Below, piece by piece: positions 12,186 to 19,838 of a DNA stretch of 64,000 bases (its first letter is position 1; every line of letters begins with the position of its first letter). This stretch comes from an uncultured Pelagibacteraceae bacterium (lineage in GTDB: Bacteria > Pseudomonadota > Alphaproteobacteria > Pelagibacterales > Pelagibacteraceae). Both the position numbers and the translations under genes were made by a program. The stretch lies in the NCBI GenBank assembly GCA_902621345.1, contig CACNLV010000001.1, forward strand, positions 889,440-953,439. The letters run 5' to 3'. Below the pieces are notes generated by a model. That model ran no database searches. It had not been told where the DNA came from and saw only the letters and a program-made list of their open reading frames with translations.

Positions 12186-14294
12186 TTATTTGATATTTGA
12201 GATCATTATATTCACCCCATAATCAGGATTATTTTTAAAAAGTTCATAATGACTGTCTAAGTTAATTCTCAAACTATCTAACTCTTTGTTGTGAGATAGT
12301 TTTGCAAATGAATCTTGAAATGACATTGAGTAAAATGATTTTTGTGAATTTTTATAGTCAAGTGCTATCACAAAATTATCATTTTTAATATCTTTAGCCT
12401 GATCCCTAGTATATTTTGTCATTAAAGTTAGTCCGTTATTAGAAATTAAATCAAATCCAATTCCACCAATTATATTATGTGTGGCATTATTTATATTTTT
12501 AAAAGTATAAGCACTACCATCTGACTCGTATGAAAATTTTTGCTGAGATGACGGACTCATATCAGCATAATACTCAAAATCAAAATATGGTATCAAACTT
12601 CCAGCTTTAAATTCATAAGTATTGTCTAAACTCGCGCCTATTGAGGAAGTAAAATTTCCAATATATTGATCATCAAATTTTAAATTCAATCCAGCTGCAC
12701 CTGTTTCTGTATATTCACCAAAATGTGTTATCCCGTAATTTATTTTTATTTTTGGAGTAAAATTCAATTTATTTTTTGAAAAAGTATCTCTTAAACTTAA
12801 GGATCCATATAATTGCTCACCATATCTTTCACCATCAGTTGATATTGAGCCACTATTATTCAATAAGTCAGAATTTATAAAACTCAAACCCAATAAGTGA
12901 TCTGTAAATCTCTCTCCTCCTTTTGGTTTACTTTCATAAAAAGTTAAACTAAATGAACTCATATCAAGCGCACTTCCAAGATCTCCCACATCAACATCGT
13001 CACTACCAAATCTTAATGCTATTCCTCTCATAATATTATCTTCACTTCTTTTATCGGCTCCAAAAGTAATTGCTGAAGTATTAATATCTTTTGAGGAAGA
13101 ATTAGAAGTATCTCCAATTTTACCAATACTAATTGTACCTTCGCTCCAAAAAGACCAGCTAGAATTTTGATTTAAATCGGAGGAATTATTACTAGAAAAA
13201 TAAAGAGGAATTAATTCCTCTGTAAGAGAATTTAAAATTTCGTTATTAAATTGAAACTTAATATTTTGGTTTGTTAAATTTAATCTATTGCTGTTACGTC
13301 TTAACCATTCCATACGATTTAATACTGGATAGGTTGTATGTTGTATTAATTTTTTTGCTGCCTCTGATTGGGATTCTGCCGATGCAACATCATCTTTATT
13401 TGCTGTTGGATCAATACATTTAATGACTCCAAATCCACAACTAAGGTCGTATTCATTAACATCTTTATTAGCAGCATTAAGATTTGAGTCTAAAACAAAC
13501 ATTTTAAGACCATCATTGCTGAACGATATTCCACCAACAGCAACTATTTCATTCGAAATATCATAAGCACTCGTCCTTGAGACACTCGATAAATCAAAAG
13601 GAGTACTTAAATTAAATTCTTGAACTTTATCTTTCTTAGTTCCAGTAATAAACAATTTAGAGCCATCAGAACTAAAAGTAAATCCCATTGGTTGAGACTC
13701 AATAGTGCTAAAGGTTTTGTCACTTGTTCCTGTTGATTGTTTTTGAAGCGTTATATTTGATAGATTATAAGGACTATTTAGTGAATATTGTTTAATCGAG
13801 TCAGCACCTGCCGTATTATAAATAAAAAGTTTTGTTCCATCAGTATTAAATTCGATACCAACTAATCCGACAAAATCACCCGCAAAATGTTCTTCCACAT
13901 GCGTGCAAGATGAAACATCATATGCAGTGCTTAAGTCAAACTCTTCTATCGTTTCAGGGGCACCGTCTTGACCTTGGTCTACAAGGAATAATTTGGTTCC
14001 ATCTGAATTAAAATTTATATCCACAACATCGTCTCCTAAACCTATAAATGAACATTCATTCGAATTTTTTGTAGCTGTTGAAACATCGAAACCAGTGGTC
14101 AAATCAAACTCATAAATTTTATTTTGACTCATTCCAACAACAAACATTTTAGTTCCACTTGGATTGAAGGCTATTGCCATTGGAATATTTTGGTTGACCT
14201 GTTTACTGTCAACAAATCCACTTACAGCTCCAAAAGCATTAACATTCAAAGAAAGAAAAAGGATTATGAAAGTTATTTTTTTTATAAATTTCAT
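12186..14294 (-). CDS. Secreted beta-propeller protein with autotransporter-like C-terminal barrel
   Basis: A 702-aa exported protein with a signal peptide ending near residue 22 (NVNAFGA). Residues about 37-290 hold five imperfect repeats of 45-60 aa with the pattern F(N/S)xDGxKxF(I/V) ... (E/Q)(F/Y)(D/N/S)LS(T/S)x(Y/F)(D/N)(V/L)S, which suggests a propeller-like passenger. A polar linker follows. From about residue 388 (WSFWSEGTISIG) to the end, alternating strands with glycines resemble an autotransporter beta-barrel. The C-terminus ends in NIMISNIK rather than the usual terminal aromatic residue. Probable role: surface-exposed outer-membrane protein; ligand unknown. It converges on mrp with a 2-bp gap. 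Confidence 0.75.
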   Translation of the reverse strand: MKFIKKITFIILFLSLNVNAFGAVSGFVDSKQVNQNIPMAIAFNPSGTKMFVVGMSQNKIYEFDLTTGFDVSTATKNSNECSFIGLGDDVVDINFNSDGTKLFLVDQGQDGAPETIEEFDLSTAYDVSSCTHVEEHFAGDFVGLVGIEFNTDGTKLFIYNTAGADSIKQYSLNSPYNLSNITLQKQSTGTSDKTFSTIESQPMGFTFSSDGSKLFITGTKKDKVQEFNLSTPFDLSSVSRTSAYDISNEIVAVGGISFSNDGLKMFVLDSNLNAANKDVNEYDLSCGFGVIKCIDPTANKDDVASAESQSEAAKKLIQHTTYPVLNRMEWLRRNSNRLNLTNQNIKFQFNNEILNSLTEELIPLYFSSNNSSDLNQNSSWSFWSEGTISIGKIGDTSNSSSKDINTSAITFGADKRSEDNIMRGIALRFGSDDVDVGDLGSALDMSSFSLTFYESKPKGGERFTDHLLGLSFINSDLLNNSGSISTDGERYGEQLYGSLSLRDTFSKNKLNFTPKIKINYGITHFGEYTETGAAGLNLKFDDQYIGNFTSSIGASLDNTYEFKAGSLIPYFDFEYYADMSPSSQQKFSYESDGSAYTFKNINNATHNIIGGIGFDLISNNGLTLMTKYTRDQAKDIKNDNFVIALDYKNSQKSFYSMSFQDSFAKLSHNKELDSLRINLDSHYELFKNNPDYGVNIMISNIK

Positions 14295-14321
14295 TTATAG
14301 TTTTTATTTTTTTTTTGCGGA

Positions 14322-15269
14322 CTATATCAACTTATCTCTTAGATCAAAAGCAGTCATTAACTCATTCCATTCTCGTTTAGATAATCCTGATTTTTCAGCA
14401 TCAATTTTTTCCCCACCAATCAATTTTTGAATTATCTTTTTGCCTTTTGAAGATACTTCTGTGCCACCCACTCTATAATCCATAAATGCATCGTGAGTGA
14501 TTGGAACCCATTTTTTTACTGTATCAAGCATCACATCTGCGTAAGCTCTTATCTCAAACTGTGCATGATGATCTGCTCTTAATCTTAAAAAATTCATTAA
14601 GTTTAAAAGATCTGTTTTCCAGTACCACTGGGTATAAGTATTTAAAGTTAAATTCATTCTTGCAAGCTCTCTTGCTAAACCAACTTGGTTTTCATCAATC
14701 ACTGAACCGTCATACCTTTCATTAAGCATGGTTTCATAATTATCATAAGTTTGTTCCGCATCCTTCTTTAATAAATCTAAGACTTTTTTAGCTTGATCGC
14801 CTGAAAGAACGTCCCCTCTTCCTTGCCTATTACTTTGAGATTGCGCCGCTAAATTTTCTATCGCAGGCAAATAAAATTCTTTATCTAGAATAGAATATCT
14901 TGCAGAATATTCATTCACATTTGCAGTTCTGTGCCTAATCCATTGTCTAGCAATAAAAATTGGAAGTTTAACGTGATATTTAATTTCACACATTTCAAAT
15001 GGAGTGCTGTGCCAATGTCTCATTAAATATTTTATTAAGCCAGAGTCAGATGAAACTTTTTTCGTACCCTTTCCATAGGAAACTCTAGCAGCTTGAACAA
15101 TAGACGTATCATCACCCATATAATCAATCACTCTTATAAATCCATGATCTAAAATGGGTATAGCCTCGTAAAGAATATTTTCTAGTTCCTCTACAGTAAC
15201 TCTTTTTGTTTTATATTCTTGAGACTGTTGATCTTTAATTTCTTGTTGCTGTTCTTTGGTTAATTTCAT
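14322..15269 (-). CDS. thyX: Flavin-dependent thymidylate synthase
   Basis: ThyX makes dTMP from dUMP using FAD, NADPH and methylenetetrahydrofolate. The ThyX signature [11 protein letters not shown] is at residues 122-132, with further dUMP/FAD-binding segments in [15 protein letters not shown] (88-102) and the C-terminal [18 protein letters not shown]. The 315-aa length includes a 30-residue charged N-terminal extension. SAR11 genomes typically use ThyX in place of ThyA. The gene is divergent from the tmRNA gene. Confidence 0.95.
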   Translation of the reverse strand: MKLTKEQQQEIKDQQSQEYKTKRVTVEELENILYEAIPILDHGFIRVIDYMGDDTSIVQAARVSYGKGTKKVSSDSGLIKYLMRHWHSTPFEMCEIKYHVKLPIFIARQWIRHRTANVNEYSARYSILDKEFYLPAIENLAAQSQSNRQGRGDVLSGDQAKKVLDLLKKDAEQTYDNYETMLNERYDGSVIDENQVGLARELARMNLTLNTYTQWYWKTDLLNLMNFLRLRADHHAQFEIRAYADVMLDTVKKWVPITHDAFMDYRVGGTEVSSKGKKIIQKLIGGEKIDAEKSGLSKREWNELMTAFDLRDKLI

Positions 15270-15279
15270 GAATAATTTA

Positions 15280-15307
15280 TTGAATCTTCAAGATTTACTT
15301 TTATATT
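15280..15307 (+). promoter_or_regulatory. Probable sigma-70 promoter of tmRNA
   Basis: TTGAAT at 15280-15285 and TATATT at 15302-15307 are separated by 16 bp. The predicted start, near 15314, coincides with a GTTGG-TTTT-CCAAC hairpin that opens the precursor. The -35 box lies just upstream of the divergent thyX start. Confidence 0.5.
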
Positions 15308-15313
15308 AAACAT

Positions 15314-15574
15314 GTTGGTTTTCCAACTATGACGATAAACGAATTTCGTAATAACCATTACGGACGTGGGGGCAGTACCCACCACCTCCACCATTTACAA
15401 CTTATGGGGGTGAACTAGATTCGACGGGTGACTAAAGGCTATTCTTTCGTTCGGAATTGTTCCTCCGTAAAGGGCTAATTTATAATTGCTAACGAAAGTT
15501 ACGCACTTGCTGCCTAATTAACTTTGTTAATTAAGCAAACGGGGTTTTGGGGCACCTGGCAACAGAACGCCCCT
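15314..15574 (+). ncRNA. ssrA: Permuted two-piece tmRNA (SsrA)
   Basis: tmRNA rescues stalled ribosomes by acting as tRNA-Ala and then as message. The gene is circularly permuted. The acceptor piece comes first, with a T-arm GTGGG-GGCAGTA-CCCAC and a 3' end at 15393 (CACCTCCACCA). After only 12 bp the coding piece starts at 15406 with GGGGGTG and the conserved GATTCGACGGG. The two ends pair over 7 bp and include G3-U70, the alanine identity pair. The tag frame runs from 15488 to the TAA at 15517 and reads ANESYALAA. The coding piece ends in a GGGGC...GCCCC hairpin whose 25-bp sequence is repeated at 17146. The 5' end and mature 3' end are approximate. Confidence 0.93.
15550..15574 (+). repeat. 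Direct repeat copy 1 (attL-like, within tmRNA 3' end)
   Basis: A 25-bp block beginning GGGCACCTGG and ending CGCCCCT lies at the 3' end of the tmRNA coding piece. It is identical to 17146-17170, while the sequence on both sides differs. It belongs to the functional tmRNA, so this is the copy that keeps the gene intact. Confidence 0.9.
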
Positions 15575-15587
15575 ACTCTTTTGTTAA

Positions 15588-15604
15588 TTGATTTGCAAAA
15601 TCAA
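15588..15604 (+). other. Short hairpin after tmRNA
   Basis: TTGATTT-GCA-AAATCAA forms a 7-bp A/T-rich stem 14 bp after the tmRNA end. It lacks an immediate T-run on either side, so it is a weak candidate for a terminator serving tmRNA and/or the converging islet genes. Confidence 0.25.
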
Positions 15605-15649
15605 CGTTATTTTGAAAATACAACCTGGTTGGACGATTATGAGTCGGAA

Positions 15650-16051
15650 TTAAATTTTATTTTCTGAGGTTGCTTCTTTGTAAAATTTATCGAACATTTT
15701 TTTCATTTTCTTTTTTAAATTTACATTTCTTTTAACTAATTCGCATTGTTTACCATTGCCAAAATTAGTTAACTTTAAAGTTTTTCTATTTATATAAAAA
15801 AAATATGGTGAATCTTGAATGGCAATTCTCTCAAGATTGTATGAGTACTCTGATTTATAAACTTTAAACCCTTGAACTAAAGAACTTTCATTTCCAACTG
15901 GGATATATTTAACTTTATATTTTCCAAATTCAAAACTTACTGAAAAATTATCACTTATTTTGCAGTACACTTTTTTTCCAACTAATTCATTTGCAAAAGC
16001 ACCTCCACTTAACATTAAAACTAGAGCCACGATTACTAAAATTTTTTTCAT
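15650..16051 (-). CDS. Small secreted protein of unknown function (islet gene)
   Basis: A 133-aa protein with a clear signal peptide (MKKILVIVALVLMLSGGAFA, cleavage near residue 20). The mature part is about 110 residues, is predicted to be mostly beta, has two cysteines (about 30 and 102) and ends in a very basic helix (KRNVNLKKKMKKMFDKFYK). I do not recognise a family. It overlaps the HNH gene upstream by 4 bp (ATGA), so it is translated with it. Its place between the att-like repeats makes it cargo of the islet. Whether it has anything to do with the nuclease is unknown. Confidence 0.75.
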   Translation of the reverse strand: MKKILVIVALVLMLSGGAFANELVGKKVYCKISDNFSVSFEFGKYKVKYIPVGNESSLVQGFKVYKSEYSYNLERIAIQDSPYFFYINRKTLKLTNFGNGKQCELVKRNVNLKKKMKKMFDKFYKEATSENKI

Positions 16052-17022
16052 TTTTTAAAATTTTTCCTTATTTCATCAACACTGTATGGTGGATTTTTTC
16101 TGTGTACCATACGATGACAATTTGAACATAAAACTGAGAAATCCTCAATCTTAAACTCTACTATTTCACCTTCCGGTAAGTCCTGAATTTGTCTTTTATG
16201 GTGGGCCTCAATATACTCCTCTTTCTTCTTATTAAGACTTAATTTTCCGTATACCTTCTTAAAATTAAAACCACATGCTTCACAAGTATATCCAAGTTCT
16301 TTTTTAACTTTTCTAGAATTTGAGTAAGCCCTCTCAATTCTTCTATGAGTTTTATATTGTCTCATTTCTTTTAAAGTTGTGAGACCTTCAGATGGTTTAT
16401 AATCATCCTCTGTGCTATCAGTATCAATGCCACCTTTATACGATAATAGAGAGTACAAGCTTAACATGTTATTTAGGTCTGTAATTAATTGCTCTTCACT
16501 AAAATCTTTTGAAAAATCATACTCTATTCCAAATGCATGTCCTTTTTCGTAAAGATAAGGTCTAGTAGTGTTTCCTGATAATTTTGTTGATAGATCAATT
16601 GGTTTATATTCAAAACTTTTTTTAAATTCTGGAATTCTATCTCTTATAAAATCTGCTCTTCTTAATAACTCTTTTGCTGCACCTTCAGTTTTTAGCTCCT
16701 TTTCTATATCAGTCATACCTTGATTAAAGCTTAAATAAACTCTCTTCATATCTATTGAGAATAGATAAACGACATAATAACCCCTCATTGTAGACGTAGT
16801 AATTTCAGGATCTAACACAGCTATCCATGGAACATCGGCCCAATTAGAATGCTGACCACAACTGCTTCTAAATTTGTAATGATCTTTATTCTTCCTAACA
16901 TTAGGTTTTATTTTTTCTTTTGAGACACTGTTCATAAATGGAGCTAAGGAACTATCTTTCATGGCTCCCATCTTTGCATTTAGATAGTTTGATGAGATTC
17001 TTATCAATGCCTCTTTAATCAT
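16048..17022 (-). CDS. MrcB_N-like (DUF3578) / HNH endonuclease, probable restriction-type nuclease
   Basis: A 324-aa two-domain protein. Residues about 5-190 resemble the DUF3578/MrcB_N domain found at the N-terminus of McrB-like restriction proteins, with NWADVPWIAVLDPEIT (60-75) and GYYVVYLFSIDMKRVYLS. The C-terminus is an HNH nuclease with zinc cysteines C247/C250 and C299/C302, the catalytic region EAHHKRQI (272-279) and NCHRMVH. The pairing of a likely modified-DNA recognition domain with HNH suggests a stand-alone, modification-dependent (type IV-like) restriction enzyme; this is inference. No methyltransferase accompanies it. It is the first gene of the islet and overlaps the secreted-protein gene by 4 bp. 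Confidence 0.85.
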   Translation of the reverse strand: MIKEALIRISSNYLNAKMGAMKDSSLAPFMNSVSKEKIKPNVRKNKDHYKFRSSCGQHSNWADVPWIAVLDPEITTSTMRGYYVVYLFSIDMKRVYLSFNQGMTDIEKELKTEGAAKELLRRADFIRDRIPEFKKSFEYKPIDLSTKLSGNTTRPYLYEKGHAFGIEYDFSKDFSEEQLITDLNNMLSLYSLLSYKGGIDTDSTEDDYKPSEGLTTLKEMRQYKTHRRIERAYSNSRKVKKELGYTCEACGFNFKKVYGKLSLNKKKEEYIEAHHKRQIQDLPEGEIVEFKIEDFSVLCSNCHRMVHRKNPPYSVDEIRKNFKK

Positions 17023-17145
17023 GATCCAAGGTTATCAAATCCTTTAATCCATGACGACTCGATTTTTGGACGTCATATGGACGACCAGACACGTAAAATT
17101 TATATGATTTTGGAAAAATAATTGACTATAATCAAACAAAGTTAA
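17023..17145. other. Non-coding end of the islet
   Basis: The 123 bp between the nuclease start and repeat copy 2 must hold the promoter of the islet genes. A GACGTC palindrome with nearby GGACG repeats (about 17068-17084) is visible and could be a recombinase arm or regulator site, but no clear -35/-10 pair could be fixed. Confidence 0.3.
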
Positions 17146-17170
17146 GGGCACCTGGCAACAGAACGCCCCT
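17146..17170 (+). repeat. Direct repeat copy 2 (attR-like)
   Basis: Exact 25-bp copy of the tmRNA 3'-end block at 15550-15574. No other tmRNA sequence is found here, so it is not a second gene. It is followed by CTTTTATAATTT and the ppdK stop codon 1 bp later. The GGGC...GCCC stem followed by TTTT could still act as a terminator. Confidence 0.9.
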
Positions 17171-17171
17171 T

Positions 17172-19838
17172 TTATAATTTATTTTTTTTTAATTCTGCTT
17201 GAGCTGCTGCTAATCTAGCTATGGGAACTCTGTATGGTGAACATGAAACATAATCTAATCCTGCCTCTGCACAAAAATTAATACTCTTAGGGTCTCCTCC
17301 ATGTTCTCCACAAATACCTAATTTAATTTTTTTATTTTGTTTTTTTCCTTTAGCTACTGCAATTTCAATTAAATCTTTAACACCCTCGTCGATAGATACG
17401 AACGGATCTGAAGTAAATATTTTACTATCTACATAGTCATTTAAGAATTTTCCACTATCATCACGACTTATACCGAAGGTAGTTTGGGTTAAATCATTTG
17501 TACCAAAACTAAAAAAATCTGCATGTTTTGCGATATCTTGTGATTTAATTGCTGCCCTAGGTAATTCTATCATTGTTCCAACTAAAAATTCTATTTTTTG
17601 TTTATTCTTTTTTTGAATTTTTCTAGCAGTATTAATTACAAGATCCTTCATAATTTTTATCTCTGCTTCAGTTGAAACAAGCGGTATCATTATTTCAGGA
17701 AAAGCAGATTTTTGTTTATTCTTTTTTAAATCTGATAAAGCTTCAAAAATTGCTATGCACTGCATTTCATAGATTTCAGGGAAAGAAATACCCAATCTAC
17801 ATCCTCTATGGCCTAGCATTGGATTTTGTTCATGAAGTTCATCTATTCTTGAAACTAAAACTTTTTTATCTACTCCAAGAACATTTGCAACTTCAAGAAT
17901 TTCCTTTTCAGATTTTGGTAAAAATTCATGTAATGGTGGATCTAATAATCTTACAGTTACTGGTAATCCAGACATAATCTTAAAAATTTCCATAAAATCT
18001 TTTTTTTGATAAGGTAATAATTTTTCTAAAGCCCTTTTTCTATCTTCAATTGTTTTTGACAAAATCATTTCCCTTACTGACAGAATTCGTTCTTCATCAA
18101 AGAACATATGTTCTGTTCTACAAAGACCTATACCCTCAGCTCCAAATGCTCTTGCTGTTTTTGTATCTAATGGAGTTTCTGAGTTTGCTCTAACTTTTAA
18201 TTTTCGAATATTATCCGCCCAAGTCATCAATTTTGAAAATTCTCCAGATATTTCAGGTTTTATTGTTGGAACTTCACCTAAAATTATTCTTCCATTTGAT
18301 CCATCAATTGTAATCACATCACCTTCTTTAATTTCAAGAGAGGATGTTTTGAAAATTTTTTGATCGTAATCAATATCAATCTCACTTGAACCTGATACAC
18401 AAGGTCTGCCCATGCCTCTTGCAACAACAGCTGCATGACTAGTCATTCCACCTCTGGCGGTTAAAATACCTTTAGCTGCATGCATTCCTTGTATATCCTC
18501 AGGAGATGTTTCAATCCTAACTAAAATTGTATCCTGCATCATGTTATTTAGCCTTTCAGCATCTTCCGATGAAAAAACTACTTTACCACTTACAGCACCA
18601 GGAGATGCAGGAAGTCCATTTGCAATTACCTTTATAGGACTTTTTTCATTTAGAGTAGGATGTAATAATTTGTCTAAGGAGTTTGCTTCAATCCTTAAAA
18701 TTGCTTCATTCTTAGAAATTAATTTTTCCTTAACCATATCAACTGCTATTTTCACAGAAGACTTAGATGTTCTTTTACCTGAACGCGTTTGTAATATCCA
18801 AAGTTTATTGTTTTCAACCGTAAACTCTACATCTTGCATATCCTTATAATGTTTTTCTAACTTGGTTAAAATTTTGCATAACTCAGAATAGCTTTTTGGC
18901 ATGGACTCTTCCATTGATGGCTCTTTAACTTTTGCACAATTTTTTGCTTTTTTTGTTATATATTGTGGTGTTCTTGTTCCCGCAACAACGTCTTCACCTT
19001 GTGCATTTATTAAATACTCGCCATATATATCTTTTAAACCATCTGATGGATTTCTTGTGAAAACTACGCCAGTTGCACAATCATTTCCCATATTGCCAAA
19101 AACCATAGATTGAACATTAACTGCTGTGCCCCATTCTGATGGAATTTGATTTAATTTTCTATATACCTTTGCTCTTTTGCTTTCCCAGGATAAAAATACT
19201 GCGGTAATTGCTCCAAATAATTGTTGATAAACATCCTGTGGAAAATCTTTTTTTGTTTTTTCACGGACTATTTTTTTAAAATCATTAATTAAGCCATCCC
19301 AGTCATCTTCATCTAATTCGGTATCTAATAAAACTCCTTTTGTTAATTTAAAATTTTCTATTAATTCCTCAAAATGATAATTTTCGACACCCATTACGAC
19401 GTTACTATACATTTGAATAAATCTTCTGTAGCTATCTTTGGCAAATCTCCCATTAGAGGTTTTGTTTGCTAGTGCGATTACAGTTTTATCGTTCAATCCA
19501 AGATTTAAGATTGTGTCCATCATTCCAGGCATAGAGACTCTTGCTCCAGATCTGACTGATAATAAAAGAGGATTTTTTAAACTTCCAAATTTTTTAGATA
19601 CATCTTTTTCGATAATTTTCAGCTCTTTTTTAATCTTATTAACTATTTTTGCATTTAACTTTTTTTTTTGATTGTAAAATAATTCACAAACTCTGGTGGA
19701 AATAGTAAACCCAGGTGGTACTGGCAAACCCATCCTTCCCATTTCAAATAAATTTGCACCTTTTCCACCCAAAAGTTCTTTTTGTTTTTTAATTTTTTTT
19801 GATTTTTTTGATTTGAAATTGAATATTAAATTATTCAT
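17172..19838 (-). CDS. ppdK: Pyruvate, phosphate dikinase
   Basis: PPDK interconverts pyruvate, ATP and phosphate with PEP, AMP and pyrophosphate; it can serve gluconeogenesis or replace pyruvate kinase. At 888 aa it has the full set: N-terminal ATP-grasp domain (GGKGANLFEMGRMGLPVPPGFT near 23), the swivelling phosphohistidine domain (GGMTSHAAVVARGMGRPCV, near 459) and the C-terminal PEP/pyruvate barrel with LGICGEHGGDP near 842. It overlaps glyS by 4 bp. Its stop codon is 1 bp from the att-like repeat. Confidence 0.97.
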   Translation of the reverse strand: MNNLIFNFKSKKSKKIKKQKELLGGKGANLFEMGRMGLPVPPGFTISTRVCELFYNQKKKLNAKIVNKIKKELKIIEKDVSKKFGSLKNPLLLSVRSGARVSMPGMMDTILNLGLNDKTVIALANKTSNGRFAKDSYRRFIQMYSNVVMGVENYHFEELIENFKLTKGVLLDTELDEDDWDGLINDFKKIVREKTKKDFPQDVYQQLFGAITAVFLSWESKRAKVYRKLNQIPSEWGTAVNVQSMVFGNMGNDCATGVVFTRNPSDGLKDIYGEYLINAQGEDVVAGTRTPQYITKKAKNCAKVKEPSMEESMPKSYSELCKILTKLEKHYKDMQDVEFTVENNKLWILQTRSGKRTSKSSVKIAVDMVKEKLISKNEAILRIEANSLDKLLHPTLNEKSPIKVIANGLPASPGAVSGKVVFSSEDAERLNNMMQDTILVRIETSPEDIQGMHAAKGILTARGGMTSHAAVVARGMGRPCVSGSSEIDIDYDQKIFKTSSLEIKEGDVITIDGSNGRIILGEVPTIKPEISGEFSKLMTWADNIRKLKVRANSETPLDTKTARAFGAEGIGLCRTEHMFFDEERILSVREMILSKTIEDRKRALEKLLPYQKKDFMEIFKIMSGLPVTVRLLDPPLHEFLPKSEKEILEVANVLGVDKKVLVSRIDELHEQNPMLGHRGCRLGISFPEIYEMQCIAIFEALSDLKKNKQKSAFPEIMIPLVSTEAEIKIMKDLVINTARKIQKKNKQKIEFLVGTMIELPRAAIKSQDIAKHADFFSFGTNDLTQTTFGISRDDSGKFLNDYVDSKIFTSDPFVSIDEGVKDLIEIAVAKGKKQNKKIKLGICGEHGGDPKSINFCAEAGLDYVSCSPYRVPIARLAAAQAELKKNKL

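Larger units (their letters stand above)
15575..17145. mobile_element. Putative integrated islet at the tmRNA 3' end, without integrase
   Basis: The 1,571 bp between the two 25-bp repeats carry only two overlapping minus-strand genes, a small secreted protein and an MrcB_N-like/HNH nuclease. Duplication of a tmRNA 3' end is the standard mark of site-specific insertion by tyrosine recombinases. No integrase, excisionase or phage gene is present, so the element is either decayed or was mobilised in trans. Removing one repeat and the insert would place the tmRNA 3' end directly beside the ppdK stop, the likely ancestral order. Confidence 0.72.

Noticed and set aside
17146..17170. Second tmRNA gene or fragment
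   Set aside because: Only the 25-bp end block is present. There is no tag, acceptor piece or GATTCGACGGG nearby, so it is an att-like repeat.
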